Assembly: GCF_003050925.1 (NCBI RefSeq)
Contig: NZ_QAOV01000018.1
Coordinates: forward strand, 1 to 64,000
Length of the DNA stretch: 64,000 bases
Source of the DNA: Pseudomonas sp. GV085
Lineage (GTDB): Bacteria > Pseudomonadota > Gammaproteobacteria > Pseudomonadales > Pseudomonadaceae
Reading direction: 5' to 3'
Part shown: positions 55,595 to 64,000 of the stretch, piece by piece
Layout of the letters: each line of letters opens with the position of its first letter
How positions within the stretch are numbered: the first letter of the stretch is position 1
Made by a program: the position numbers and the translations under genes
The notes under the pieces: generated by a model
Database searches by the model: none
Seen by the model: the letters and a program-made list of their open reading frames with translations, nothing else
Told to the model about the DNA's origin: nothing

Positions 55595-55689
55595 TCCCTT
55601 CCATGGTCACACCGTTCGACGGTGCTCTCTTCCTGAGATGGCACGAGGGAAATCGAGCCCTGCCATTAAAGTGGGGCGGCAAGGTAGTG

Positions 55690-56072
55690 ACGGGGGTAGC
55701 GTTCGCGGTGATGGCATCCTTGAGGAAGATGCGCCCCAGGATGATCGAGGAAATCGAAGCACTGGCCATCAGCACCACCACTACACCTGCCGCAGCGTAA
55801 TGCCGATAGGCGGACGTTTCGAAGTGAAACAGCACGAAGATGCCAAGGAAGGCGCAGATTGCCGCCTGAGTCCATTTGGCCGTAGACGCCGGGCGCTTGA
55901 GGAAAAGCAACAGGATCGAAAGTAGCATGCAACCCAGCAGGGTCTTGATGACGGCCACACTGCTGGCAGTGAAACCATTACTCATGAGTACTTTGCTAAG
56001 CACACCGATCGTCGCGTTCAGTGCCGCGGCGCAGAGTGCAAACATGACGCCTTTGCTGAAACTGGATTGCAT
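55690..56072 (-). pseudogene. EamA/DMT-family exporter, N-terminal half only
   Basis: About 127 codons encode the first EamA half (VMFALCAAALNATIGVLSKV; HYAAAGVVVVLMASASISSI; ILGRIFLKDAIT). At about 55690 the frame runs into unrelated sequence continuing toward the LuxR remnant; the second five helices are gone. The upstream Lrp-type regulator (56214) probably once controlled it. Confidence 0.82.
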
Positions 56073-56213
56073 TGATGACGGTCCCTGTCGTTGCTTTGTC
56101 GTTCGATAGAATGCCGCCCCACATCGACGGCGCCAGGTTCAAGGATACAAAGATCCCGCCAACCCCGGCATTGATTGTGTGACTCGTCCTGAACAAGGGG
56201 CAAGTCCAGGCAC

Positions 56214-56672
56214 TTACAGTGGCAAGGTATTGCAGTGCTTGATCTCCTTGAGCGAAAACCCGGTGTACATTTCCTTGATATTGCCGAGCGTACGTATGCG
56301 ATGCATGGCGAGTTCATGGAATGCCTCCATGTCTTTGACGACTACCTGCAAGAGGTAGTCGTATTTCCCCGACACTTTGTGACAGGCAATTATGTTGGGC
56401 AGCGCCAGAACGCCCGCTTCGAAATGCTCCATGGCGTCCTCGGAGTGACTATCGAGGGTGACGCTGATGAAAGCAAAAAGTCCAAGCCCCATGGTCTTTG
56501 GGTTCAAGTGTGCGTGATACCCGACAATCACCTCCTCTTCCAGGCGCTTCAGGCGCTTCCAGCAGGCTGGCGCTGACAGGCAGACACGAACGGCGATCTC
56601 GGCGTTCGTCAGGCGACCATTCATTTGCAGAATTTCCAGAATTGAACGATCAACCTTATCCATTTCCGCCAT
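56214..56672 (-). CDS. Lrp/AsnC-family regulator
   Basis: A 152-aa protein: HTH in residues 5-60 (MDKVDRSILEILQMNGRLTN; SAPACWKRLKRLEEEVIVG) and a RAM ligand-binding domain (FISVTLDSHSEDAMEHFEAG; CHKVSGKYDYLLQVVVKDME). GGGAGAGAACAC precedes the chosen ATG. It is divergent from the APC permease and upstream of the broken EamA exporter, so amino-acid transport genes are its likely targets. Confidence 0.9.
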   Translation of the reverse strand: MAEMDKVDRSILEILQMNGRLTNAEIAVRVCLSAPACWKRLKRLEEEVIVGYHAHLNPKTMGLGLFAFISVTLDSHSEDAMEHFEAGVLALPNIIACHKVSGKYDYLLQVVVKDMEAFHELAMHRIRTLGNIKEMYTGFSLKEIKHCNTLPL

Positions 56673-56940
56673 GTGTTCTCTCCCTTTAACAATGAGTACG
56701 CGGTAGGGCGATTGGCCCCATCCCGCAGGTCCTTGATCAAGCATCCATTTCCAGGAACGACAAATATTAGAAAGGAAATTACATAAAGAACACATTTTGG
56801 ATAATTAACGTCTGAAAAATAATTAAATACAGATCCGTTTCGAACGTTAATTTTCGAGGTACTGAAATACAATTTCTTGTCATTTCCGACACCCTGGCCA
56901 CTGGCTCTGACAATAAAAACAAGTAACAACGGAGGCAATA

Positions 56941-58329
56941 TTGAGCATTTTCAGAACAAAAGACCTGGACGCAATGATTGCTGCTGCCCGAGCGCCTGCC
57001 GGGTTGAAAAAAGTGCTGGGGCCGATGGATCTGGTCCTGATCGGTATCGGTGCAATCGTGGGGACGGGCATCTTTGTCTTGACCGGAACCGGCGCATTGA
57101 CTGCGGGACCGGCCCTCACGGTTTCATTCCTGTTAGCGGCGTTAGCCTGTGCATTTGCAGCGCTCTGTTATGCCGAGTTCGCCTCATCTGTACCGGTAGC
57201 AGGCTCGATTTACACCTACAGCTACGCGACGCTGGGAGAGTTGGTGGCCTGGATGATCGGCTGGGATCTGATGCTCGAATACGGACTGGCCAGTTCGGCT
57301 GTGTCTGTTGGGTGGTCGGGTTACTTCCAGTCCCTGCTGAGCGGATTTGGGCTGAGTCTTCCGGTTGTGCTTACGGCGGCTCCAGGCTCTTTGCCCGGTG
57401 TGGAAACCTGGTTCAACCTACCCGCGCTGGTGATTATGCTGGCAATTACCTGGATGCTTTCCATGGGCATCAAGGAATCCGCGCGCGTAAACAACGTAAT
57501 GGTGATCATCAAGATCGCCGTGGTGCTGCTCTTCATCGCCGTTGGTGCGCGACATGTTCAGCCGGCTAACTGGCAACCTTTCGCGCCCTTCGGTGGCCAA
57601 GGCATTTTGAGTGCTTCGGCCTTGGTTTTTTTTGCTTTTATTGGTTTCGATGCGGTTTCCTCTGCCGCCGAAGAAGTGAAAAAACCGGCGCGTGACCTCC
57701 CCATCGGCATTATCGGTTCCTTGGCCGTTTGTGCGGTGTTGTACGTTGCCGTTTCAATGATCATGACCGGCATCGTGCCCTATGCCCAATTCCTCGGCGT
57801 TGATCATCCGGTCTCATTGGCGTTGCAATATGCCGGTGAAAGCTGGGTTGCCGGGTTCGTTGATTTAGGCGCAATCGTTGGCATGACGACTGTCATTCTG
57901 GTCATGGCGTACGGTCAAACCAGGATCATCTACGCGATGTCGCGCGACGGACTGCTTCCCCGGCGCCTTTCCAGGGTTCATCCACGATTCGGCACACCAT
58001 TTTTCGCCACTTGGATGGTCGGAATAGTCTTCGGGCTGATCTCGGCACTGATTCCGCTGAACGTCCTCGCCGAGCTGATCAATATCGGTACGTTGGCCGC
58101 ATTCAGTCTGATCTCGGTGGCAGTGATCGTATTGCGCAAGACCCGACCCGATCTCCCTCGCGCATTCAGATGCCCGGGCGTGCCCGTTGTTCCGTTGCTC
58201 GCCATCGCGTTCTGCGTAACCTTGATGACCTTCCTCAAGCAGACGACCTGGCTGGTATTTGGGGCGTGGTTGGCAATTGGCCTGGTGATCTACTTCGCCT
58301 ATGCAAGACGCCGCTCTTTGTTGCATTAA
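56941..58329 (+). CDS. APC-family amino-acid permease (cationic amino-acid transporter type)
   Basis: A 462-aa inner-membrane permease with 12 helices; helix 1 motif LVLIGIGAIVGTGIFVLTG and AYGQTRIIYAMSRDGLLPR mark the YfnA/CAT subgroup. The start is TTG at 56941, six bases after GGAGG; no ATG nearby fits. The family transports cationic or neutral amino acids. The divergent Lrp gene 268 bp upstream is its probable regulator. Confidence 0.9.
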   Translation: MSIFRTKDLDAMIAAARAPAGLKKVLGPMDLVLIGIGAIVGTGIFVLTGTGALTAGPALTVSFLLAALACAFAALCYAEFASSVPVAGSIYTYSYATLGELVAWMIGWDLMLEYGLASSAVSVGWSGYFQSLLSGFGLSLPVVLTAAPGSLPGVETWFNLPALVIMLAITWMLSMGIKESARVNNVMVIIKIAVVLLFIAVGARHVQPANWQPFAPFGGQGILSASALVFFAFIGFDAVSSAAEEVKKPARDLPIGIIGSLAVCAVLYVAVSMIMTGIVPYAQFLGVDHPVSLALQYAGESWVAGFVDLGAIVGMTTVILVMAYGQTRIIYAMSRDGLLPRRLSRVHPRFGTPFFATWMVGIVFGLISALIPLNVLAELINIGTLAAFSLISVAVIVLRKTRPDLPRAFRCPGVPVVPLLAIAFCVTLMTFLKQTTWLVFGAWLAIGLVIYFAYARRRSLLH

Positions 58330-58537
58330 TCCGGCATTTCGTCAGGTCTCTTTGGCGGGTCAATCAACCTCCAATAGTTTTCAGGTGCGAAACTGCATTC
58401 CAGTTGCGCACCTGATTGCATTCGCCTGGCAATCCTCACCTCATTTATCCTGCTTTTTGTCAAAGCGAACAGAACTTGCTATCAAGACCCGCTGTGAGGA
58501 TTGCAACACTTCTTGAATGGGGTCTGGATAGATGCTT

Positions 58538-58948
58538 ATGTTGACTGGCTTGAATCATCTTACGTTGGCGGTTGTGAGCCTCACTCGCAGTATCGAGTTT
58601 TATGTGGCTCTACCCGGCTTTAGATTGGCTGCCCGCTGGGAGACGGGGGCTTATCTTTCCCTCGGTGATCTCTGGCTTTGTCTGTCTCTCGATGAGAGTC
58701 GCGTGGCGGAAAAACAGCCTGATTACACCCACTATGCGTTTTCGGTGGGGCAGGACGACTTTGAAGAAGTCACCGCTTACTTGCGGCTTCGTAACGTTAT
58801 TGAGTGGAAATCCAATTCGAGCGAAGGTAACTCGTTTTATTTTTCGGATCCCGATGGGCATCGCCTGGAAGTGCATGTAGGCAGCCTGGCTTCAAGGCTT
58901 GAGCAATGCCGGCGCCAGCCGTATGCAGGCATGGAGTTCTTTGACTGA
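58538..58948 (+). CDS. fosA: Fosfomycin resistance glutathione transferase FosA
   Basis: A 136-aa glyoxalase-fold metalloenzyme that opens the fosfomycin epoxide with glutathione. Metal ligands are intact: His in LTGLNHLTLAV, His in DYTHYAF and Glu in HRLEVHVG. The conserved SEGNSFYFSDPDGH loop and C-terminal PYAGMEFFD are also present. An ATG two codons upstream (58532) is an alternative start; MLTGL matches the family beginning. Chromosomal fosA is common in pseudomonads. The IS1182-like element begins nine bases after the stop. Confidence 0.92.
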   Translation: MLTGLNHLTLAVVSLTRSIEFYVALPGFRLAARWETGAYLSLGDLWLCLSLDESRVAEKQPDYTHYAFSVGQDDFEEVTAYLRLRNVIEWKSNSSEGNSFYFSDPDGHRLEVHVGSLASRLEQCRRQPYAGMEFFD

Positions 58949-58956
58949 CCGTTTTC

Positions 58957-60572
58957 GTCTGATTTTATTGAAGAAGTAGCTCTGCTATCCGGCCTGCGGC
59001 AAAATCTATGCATTGGCCAGCAGGGAAGCACGCAGCATGATGGGACAGTTATCGAGTGGGCAGGACCGGCTGTTTTACTCGTTCAACCTTGAAGATCACA
59101 TCCCCGCCAATCACCTTCTGCGCAGCATTGATCAGTGTCTCGATCTGAACGAGCTGCGCCATTACCTCGCCGATTTCTATAACCCGATTGGGCGTCCGTC
59201 GATTGATCCTGAACTGATGATCCGCATGCTGATCGTGGGCTATTGCTTCGGCATTCGCTCAGAACGGCGGTTGTGCGAAGAGGCCCATTTGAACCTGGCG
59301 TATCGCTGGTTTGCCGGTTGAGCCTCGAAGATGAAGTACCCAATCACTCGACGTTTTCCAAGAACCGACACGGCCGTTTTCGGGACAGCGATCTGTTTCG
59401 CTGGTTGTTCAATGAGGTGCTGCGTCGCTGCATGGAGGCAGGTCTGGTCAGGGGCGAAGGCTTCGCCGTGGACGCCAGCATCATCAAAGCGGATGCGAGT
59501 CGGCAGCGTGGCGTGCCGGGTGATGAACCGGTCAACTGGAGCGATCCGTCCCTGAGCACCCGCGCCGTGCGTGAGTACCTTCAGGCACTCGATGAAGAGG
59601 CTCTGGTCGAAACGCTGCCGAAGCGCCTATCGCTGACTGATCCTCAAGCCCGCTGGACCGCAGCTCCAGGTGGTCCGGCGTTCTACGCTTACTCCACGAA
59701 TTATCTGATCGACACCGAGCACGGCGTGATCATGGATGTGGAACCCACACCGGCTCATCGCACGGCCGAGGTCGAGAGCAGCAGGATCATGATCGACCGG
59801 GTTGAGGCGCAGTTCGATATCAAGCCAGAACGCCTCATCGGCGATACCGCGTACGGTACAGCGCCGATGCTGGCCTGGATGGTGGAGGAAAAAGACATCG
59901 AGCCGCATGTGCCGGTGTGGGATAAAACCGAGCGCAAGAACGACAGTTTCTCGAGCAAAGATTTCCACTGGAATGAAGAGGCCGAGGAATACCGCTGCCC
60001 GGCCGGCAAGGCATTGCGCAGCGAATGGCGAGCCTTCAAGAATGAGCGTTCGCACGTCACCACAGCCAACACCATCATCTTCCGATCCCGGCAGACCGAC
60101 TGCGCTACGTGTCCGATGAAAGCCAAGTGCTGCCCGAACACATCGTTCCGCAAGATTGCTCGCAGCGTCCATGAAGCCGCGCGTGATGTGGCTCGGCGCA
60201 TCGGAACGACACCTGCATACGTGCGCTCTCGCCACGAACGCAAAAAGGTTGAAATGTTGTTTGCCCACCTCAAGCGCATCCTGAAATTGGATCGTCTGAG
60301 ACTACGTGGCATGAGTGGTGCGACCGATGAGTTCACGCTGGCCGCTGCGGCACAGAACCTGCGACGGCTGGCCAAACTTACATCTCAAGGGCCACCGCTC
60401 ACGGGATAGGTGCGCCTGCACCATGCAAAAAACCTAAAACTGACCCACCAACAGAGCGGCAATGGTCAACGAAGGTCCGAATAACCACGCAATGTGGTGA
60501 GTAGGTTCTCCGGTGGTGGCCGTGCCTGAGTTCAGGCGAGTTGAAAATCCGACTTTTTCAACAGAATCGGCC
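58957..60572 (+). mobile_element. IS1182-like insertion sequence, about 1.6 kb
   Basis: The right end (60549-60572) is the 24-bp sequence shared with the MITEs; the left end (58957-58980, GTCTGATTTTATTGAAGAAG + TAGC) matches it at 17 of 24 positions in inverted orientation. The enclosed transposase gene is frameshifted. Outside the right end, CAATAGCGGACATTG resembles, in reverse, the left flank of the MITEs, so it too seems to sit in a copy of the intergenic repeat. Confidence 0.8.
59037..60409 (+). pseudogene. IS1182-family transposase, one-base frameshift
   Basis: A DDE transposase: N-terminal YNPIGRPSIDPELMIRMLIV, then GEGFAVDASIIKADASRQRG (first Asp), LIGDTAYGTAPMLAWMVEE (second Asp) and C-terminal RSRHERKKVEMLFAHLKRIL (Glu). 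The frame closes at 59321 after RWFAG; adding one T in the TGGTTTG run near 59310 restores RWFCRLSLEDEVPNHSTF and a 458-aa protein. Everything else is intact, so inactivation is recent, unless frameshifting rescues it. Confidence 0.88.
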
Positions 60573-60648
60573 AATAGCGGACATTGCACAAGGGTTGCTT
60601 TCGGCTAGAACGCTCAAGAAAACCGACAAGGAGCCACGAGGATCAAAA

Positions 60649-60840
60649 ATGGATTTCATCTTTGATACCTTAATCAACCTGTTGGCTCATAGGATTGGCG
60701 TTTACGTGCTTGGCTTGCTGAGTGGCGGCCGTTTCAAGGGAGAAAGCGGTTGCCTGGGGCTGGGCAGTCGCCGTCGGCGGCTTGGTGCTGTTCGCTCCTT
60801 TCGTGGCTTTCATAGCGTTGCTCATCCATACCAGTGGTAG
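60649..60840 (+). pseudogene. Small two-helix membrane protein with one-base insertion
   Basis: MDFIFDTLINLLAHRIGVYV and LGLLSGGRFK are in one frame; after dropping one G of the GGG at about 60741 the next frame gives EKAVAWGWAVAVGGLVLFAP then FVAFIALLIHTSG and a stop. Together they form a coherent 63-aa protein with two hydrophobic helices, whereas the unshifted frame ends in an Arg-rich tail. A GAGCCACGAGGATC ribosome region precedes it. Function unknown. Confidence 0.6.
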
Positions 60841-61113
60841 CCCAGGTTGAGAACACGCTCGGGCTGGTGGCCTAGCACCGTCAGCAGAGAGCAGTTTCAT
60901 TTACCTTCGCTCGATTCAGCAATGTAGAGCAGTGAGGCAATGGTTCATACACCATTGCGCGCTGACATCCACATGACCTCAAAATGCCTCCATTCCGTCA
61001 TGTTTTTGCAATGAAAGCATGCAAGTCTTGTCGGCAGAAAAAGGACGTAACAGTATGTTTCAGCACGCTAATGCGCTGTTTTAATTATGGAAAATGGATT
61101 TTAAGGAAAGCCG

Positions 61114-62163
61114 ATGTCGATGTTTTGTCAGATCATGGATAAATCTGAGAGCGGTGGGTGCGGGTGCAAGATCCCATCCTGTGTGTTAACGAAGATTCTG
61201 TCGCAAACTGCAGCAGCCAATACGGTTTCGGATGACAAGGTGGTATTGGGCTTTGAGTCTTCTGATGATTGCGCCGTCTATGACGCAGGTGAAAAATATC
61301 TTTTATTCACCACCGATTTTTTCTCCCCGATAGTCAACGATCCTTATGTCTTCGGCCAATTGGCAGCCAGCAATGCTGTAAGCGATATTTTTGCTTCAGG
61401 CGGGAGTCCGCTTATTGCCAACTCGATCATGGCGTTCGACCCGGAACTGGTTTCGGTCGAGCAAGTAACGCAGATGATCCTTGGCGCCCAGTCGGTGATG
61501 AACAAGTTCAATGTCAGCATCGTCGGTGGCCATACGATCAAGAACAGCCAGCCCTTGTACGGCTTCTCGATCATTGGTGAGGTGGAAAAACACCGTTTGA
61601 AGAAAAATAACACGGCCAGGGCCGGTGATTTGCTGGTCATGACGCGTCCAATCGGTGTCGGCATCCTCGCCAATGCCCTGAAGACCGGAGTGATTGAACA
61701 AGAGGATATTCCTGCGTCGACGCTTACCCAGATTACCGGCGACAACGCGTTTGGCCGCACGCTGAGCGAAAGTCCTGAGGTTAGCAGTTTGACTGACATC
61801 ACGGGGTTCGGTTTGATCGGCCATATCAGTGAGATGGTCGGGCTGGGGCAACTGGATGTTGACCTGGATACAAGCGGTCTGGTTTTTTATGACGGCACAG
61901 AGTCATTGGCGGTGGCGGTGACTTCGGCTGACAGCGGTATTTTCTCTAACATTAAAAAGTACGCGCAGAACGTGGACTACCTGGCTGATCTTCCATTAGC
62001 TAGAAAGTTTCTGTTGCATGACCCGCAAACGAATGGCGGTTTGCTGTTCACTGTGAGTGCCGAAGGGTTTGAAAAGAACCGTCAGAAGTGGCAGGCGCTT
62101 TGCCCTGATCTGATTGTTATCGGTCGGATGACGGAAGGGACCGGCAAGATCAAGGTCTGCTGA
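61114..62163 (+). CDS. selD: Selenophosphate synthase SelD
   Basis: A 349-aa enzyme making selenophosphate from selenide and ATP. The catalytic Cys and Lys lie in GGCGCKIPSC (about residues 14-23); ATP/metal residues are in DDCAVYDAG, TTDFFSPIVNDPYVFG, IVGGHTIKNSQPLYGF, DITGFGLIGHISEM and DPQTNGGLL. The active-site residue is Cys, not selenocysteine. It differs noticeably from enterobacterial SelD (FxMAFDPELVS insertions, K-rich LKKNNTARAG) and is the first gene of a run with a TSUP permease and a NifS-like enzyme rather than with selA/selB or selU. Confidence 0.95.
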   Translation: MSMFCQIMDKSESGGCGCKIPSCVLTKILSQTAAANTVSDDKVVLGFESSDDCAVYDAGEKYLLFTTDFFSPIVNDPYVFGQLAASNAVSDIFASGGSPLIANSIMAFDPELVSVEQVTQMILGAQSVMNKFNVSIVGGHTIKNSQPLYGFSIIGEVEKHRLKKNNTARAGDLLVMTRPIGVGILANALKTGVIEQEDIPASTLTQITGDNAFGRTLSESPEVSSLTDITGFGLIGHISEMVGLGQLDVDLDTSGLVFYDGTESLAVAVTSADSGIFSNIKKYAQNVDYLADLPLARKFLLHDPQTNGGLLFTVSAEGFEKNRQKWQALCPDLIVIGRMTEGTGKIKVC

Positions 62164-62164
62164 G

Positions 62165-62935
62165 ATGGTAGCCGTGACAATCCACCCGGTTATGGTCGGT
62201 GTGGGCGTGATGGCTGGTTTCATGTCAGGTCTGTTCGGTATCGGTGGGGGCATCATCGTGACGCCCCTGTTGGTGCTGATTTACCCGATATTGTCCGGTC
62301 AGAAACTGCCGATTGAAGTCGTGACAGGGCTGTCTTCCGCACAGGGCTTCTTTTCGTCCCTCGTGTCGTTCGCGCTGCACCGCGTCAAATTTCAGCCGGA
62401 TTGGCGAGTGATCAGAAGCTTTGCCGTACCGATGGCTGTCGCCAACTTTTTTGCCTCGCTCCATGCTGATGCATTCAGCGAAAACTTCATCCTGTTCGTC
62501 TTCGGACTACTGGGGTTGATGTCGTTGGTGGTGACGTACCTGTTCCATAAACCGGTGGCCCTGTTGTGCAACCATCAATCGCTGTCGTTGCCACTGATAG
62601 GGCTGGTGCTTGGCGTATTGTGCGGGCTGGTCGGGCAGGGCGGCGGGTTCATCTACCTGCCTGTACTGATCAGCCTGTTTGGTCTGCAGATAAAGCAGGC
62701 CATTTCGACCTCGGCGCTGATCGGTATCATCGGAGCAAGTGGGGCGTTATCCGGCAGAGTGGGTTCAACCATGGATTTTCTCGGTTACACCGGTGAATTG
62801 GTACTGGGGATATTGGTGGGTGGTTTCCTCGGAGCCATGCTTTCTCATCGGCTGGACTCGAGGCATCTGAAACAGGCGCTGAATGCTTTCGTTTTGCTGT
62901 GCTCGATCCAGCTCATGCTGCGCTTGCTTATTTGA
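62165..62935 (+). CDS. TSUP (TauE/SafE) family permease
   Basis: A 256-aa inner-membrane protein with eight helices in two related halves; each half carries the family's glycine-rich motif (FGIGGGIIVTPLLVLIYPIL and GLVGQGGGFIYLPVLISLFG). TSUP proteins move sulfite, sulfoacetate and related anions. Only one base separates it from selD, so it must be co-expressed; a role in moving a selenium or sulfur oxyanion or selenide-related compound is inferred from that context. Confidence 0.88.
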   Translation: MVAVTIHPVMVGVGVMAGFMSGLFGIGGGIIVTPLLVLIYPILSGQKLPIEVVTGLSSAQGFFSSLVSFALHRVKFQPDWRVIRSFAVPMAVANFFASLHADAFSENFILFVFGLLGLMSLVVTYLFHKPVALLCNHQSLSLPLIGLVLGVLCGLVGQGGGFIYLPVLISLFGLQIKQAISTSALIGIIGASGALSGRVGSTMDFLGYTGELVLGILVGGFLGAMLSHRLDSRHLKQALNAFVLLCSIQLMLRLLI

Positions 62936-63008
62936 CTTGTGAGTCTCTGTTCGCATTTTGCAAGCAGCATCCTGAATGACATAAAACAGAAAACTGGAAG
63001 TGTTTGAT

Positions 63009-64000
63009 ATGGATATTGCTGTGGATGCAGTTTATGCCGACGTCTGTGGTTCGGCACCGGTTTCAATGGGTGTCAGCAACATGCTTCAGGCGTTGTTTTC
63101 GACCCGCCAATGCGCCAACCCCAATGCCAATCACGCCCTCGGCGTTCAGTTGCTCGAACGAGTCGAACGGGCGCGTGGCAGCATCGCCAGCCTTTTGAAA
63201 GTGGACGCCGACTGCCTGATTTTCAACAGCGGCTCCAGTGAGGGCTGTGCCCAGGTGTTTCATAATTTTTTCGAACGCTACAAACATGAGCAACCCTTGG
63301 TGCTGTACTCAGCGATCGAACACTCCTGCACCCTGCAGAACATAAACCGCTACGGTCTGGAAGGCCTGCAAGCCATAGCGATCGGGCATCAAATGAACGG
63401 ATTGCTCGACACTGAACAATTGGAGCAGTTGCTCCGTGCCCATGCGGGTCGCCCGACATTGGTTTGCGTTATGGCAGTGCATAACGAAACCGGCGTGATT
63501 CAACCGATCGAAGCAATCGCCCGACAAGTGAAGGCTGGGGGTGGTTTGCTGTTTTCGGACATGACCCAGGCCATCGGCAAAATCCCTGTGGATCTGCACG
63601 CATCCGGCGTTGATTTCGCCATTGCGTCAGGGCACAAGTTCGGGGCGTTGCCCGGTGCCGGTTTTCTGTACGCCAGAAACCGCTACGGGTTGTCGCCATT
63701 AATTGTTGGCGGCGGCCAGGAAGGCGGGTTGCGCGGTGGTACTCAGAACTATCCGGGCATTCTTTCGATTGAAACCGCGTTGCAGGAGAAACAGCACAAG
63801 TACGGCAACGGTAAAGTCGCGGTACAACAGAGCCGGGAAACGTTTGAACGTACGCTGCAAGCGATGCTGGGCGAAGTGGTCGTGATCGGTCAGCAAGCAC
63901 CGCGTGTACCTTGTGTGAGTTTTATTGCATTGCCGGGGGTCAATACAAAAAAACTGCAGTGGACCTTGAACACGCAGTCGATCTACATAACCGGTGGGTC
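63009..64000 (+). CDS. NifS/cysteine desulfurase-like PLP enzyme (3' end outside window)
   Basis: 330 codons are visible and the frame is open at the edge. Class V aminotransferase features: AIEHSCTLQN (His stacking on PLP), VMAVHNETGVIQPI, LLFSDMTQAIGKIPVD (Asp to the PLP ring), ASGHKFGALPGAGFLYAR (PLP lysine), and GGGQEGGLRGGTQNYPGI. The sequence stops at YITGGS, just where the loop with the catalytic Cys (TGSAC in NifS) should begin, so that residue cannot be checked. It lies 73 bp after the TSUP gene and probably supplies selenium from selenocysteine, or sulfur, to SelD-linked chemistry. Confidence 0.88.
   Translation, partial: MDIAVDAVYADVCGSAPVSMGVSNMLQALFSTRQCANPNANHALGVQLLERVERARGSIASLLKVDADCLIFNSGSSEGCAQVFHNFFERYKHEQPLVLYSAIEHSCTLQNINRYGLEGLQAIAIGHQMNGLLDTEQLEQLLRAHAGRPTLVCVMAVHNETGVIQPIEAIARQVKAGGGLLFSDMTQAIGKIPVDLHASGVDFAIASGHKFGALPGAGFLYARNRYGLSPLIVGGGQEGGLRGGTQNYPGILSIETALQEKQHKYGNGKVAVQQSRETFERTLQAMLGEVVVIGQQAPRVPCVSFIALPGVNTKKLQWTLNTQSIYITGG

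Noticed and set aside
59319..59321. TGA in the transposase as a possible selenocysteine codon, given selD nearby
   Set aside because: The protein frame after TGA does not continue the transposase; homology resumes in another frame, so a one-base loss explains it. No SECIS-like hairpin evident and no selA/selB in the window.

Overview
The window reads as chromosome of a Pseudomonas of the fluorescens/putida type. The evidence is the GC-rich coding style, Pseudomonas-type REP palindromes, a tcuABC citrate/tricarballylate locus, a P. putida-like D-lysine locus, FosA and ArsN2 relatives, and very many LysR regulators. No rRNA, tRNA or CRISPR array was seen. It looks like an accessory-rich stretch: about 35 intact genes or gene groups are mixed with at least ten broken or truncated genes, three copies of a ~186-bp MITE, one IS1182-like element, and a short intergenic repeat scattered between genes.

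Layout. 1-10.6 kb: the 3' part of a giant VCBS/cadherin-repeat type I-secreted adhesin. 10.7-20.7 kb: a small TPR-protein gene present twice (958-bp direct repeats about 99% identical) flanking a LysR/oxidoreductase pair and tcuC-tcuB-tcuA-tcuR. 20.9-25.5 kb: remains of a MerR-controlled metal locus (GDCCVxC protein, 31-aa membrane peptide, broken merR), a PuuE-like deacetylase coupled to a GNAT enzyme, a periplasmic DJ-1/PfpI protein and an amber-interrupted LysR gene. 26-28.5 kb: a membrane PAS-GGDEF-EAL protein. 28.9-33.1 kb: a sigma-54 module (activator, iron alcohol dehydrogenase with a visible -24/-12 promoter, permease). 33.4-38.4 kb: LysR plus a polar amino-acid ABC importer with an embedded ureohydrolase. 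38.9-43 kb: gfa beside a scrap of frmA, a secreted protein, a BON protein, a lytic transglycosylase and an ArsN2-like acetyltransferase. 43.1-49.4 kb: RpiR regulator, ABC importer, D-amino-acid oxidase and ketimine reductase. 49.6-52.7 kb: LysR, a DUF2798 protein and TrkH. 52.8-56.1 kb: nitrilase, LuxR and EamA remnants around a DUF2092/glycine-rich pair. 56.2-58.9 kb: Lrp, an APC permease and FosA. 59-60.6 kb: a frameshifted IS1182-like element. 61.1-64 kb: selD, a TSUP permease and a cysteine-desulfurase-like enzyme cut by the window edge.

How the genes work together: most intact genes form uptake-plus-catabolism cassettes, each with its own regulator (tricarballylate/citrate, a guanidino compound, D-lysine or a related D-amino acid, an alcohol or aldehyde). 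The least explained intact unit is the selenium cluster at the right edge. The most unusual structural feature is a MITE family that shares its 24-bp ends with the resident IS and sits repeatedly at the same place in the same intergenic repeat.
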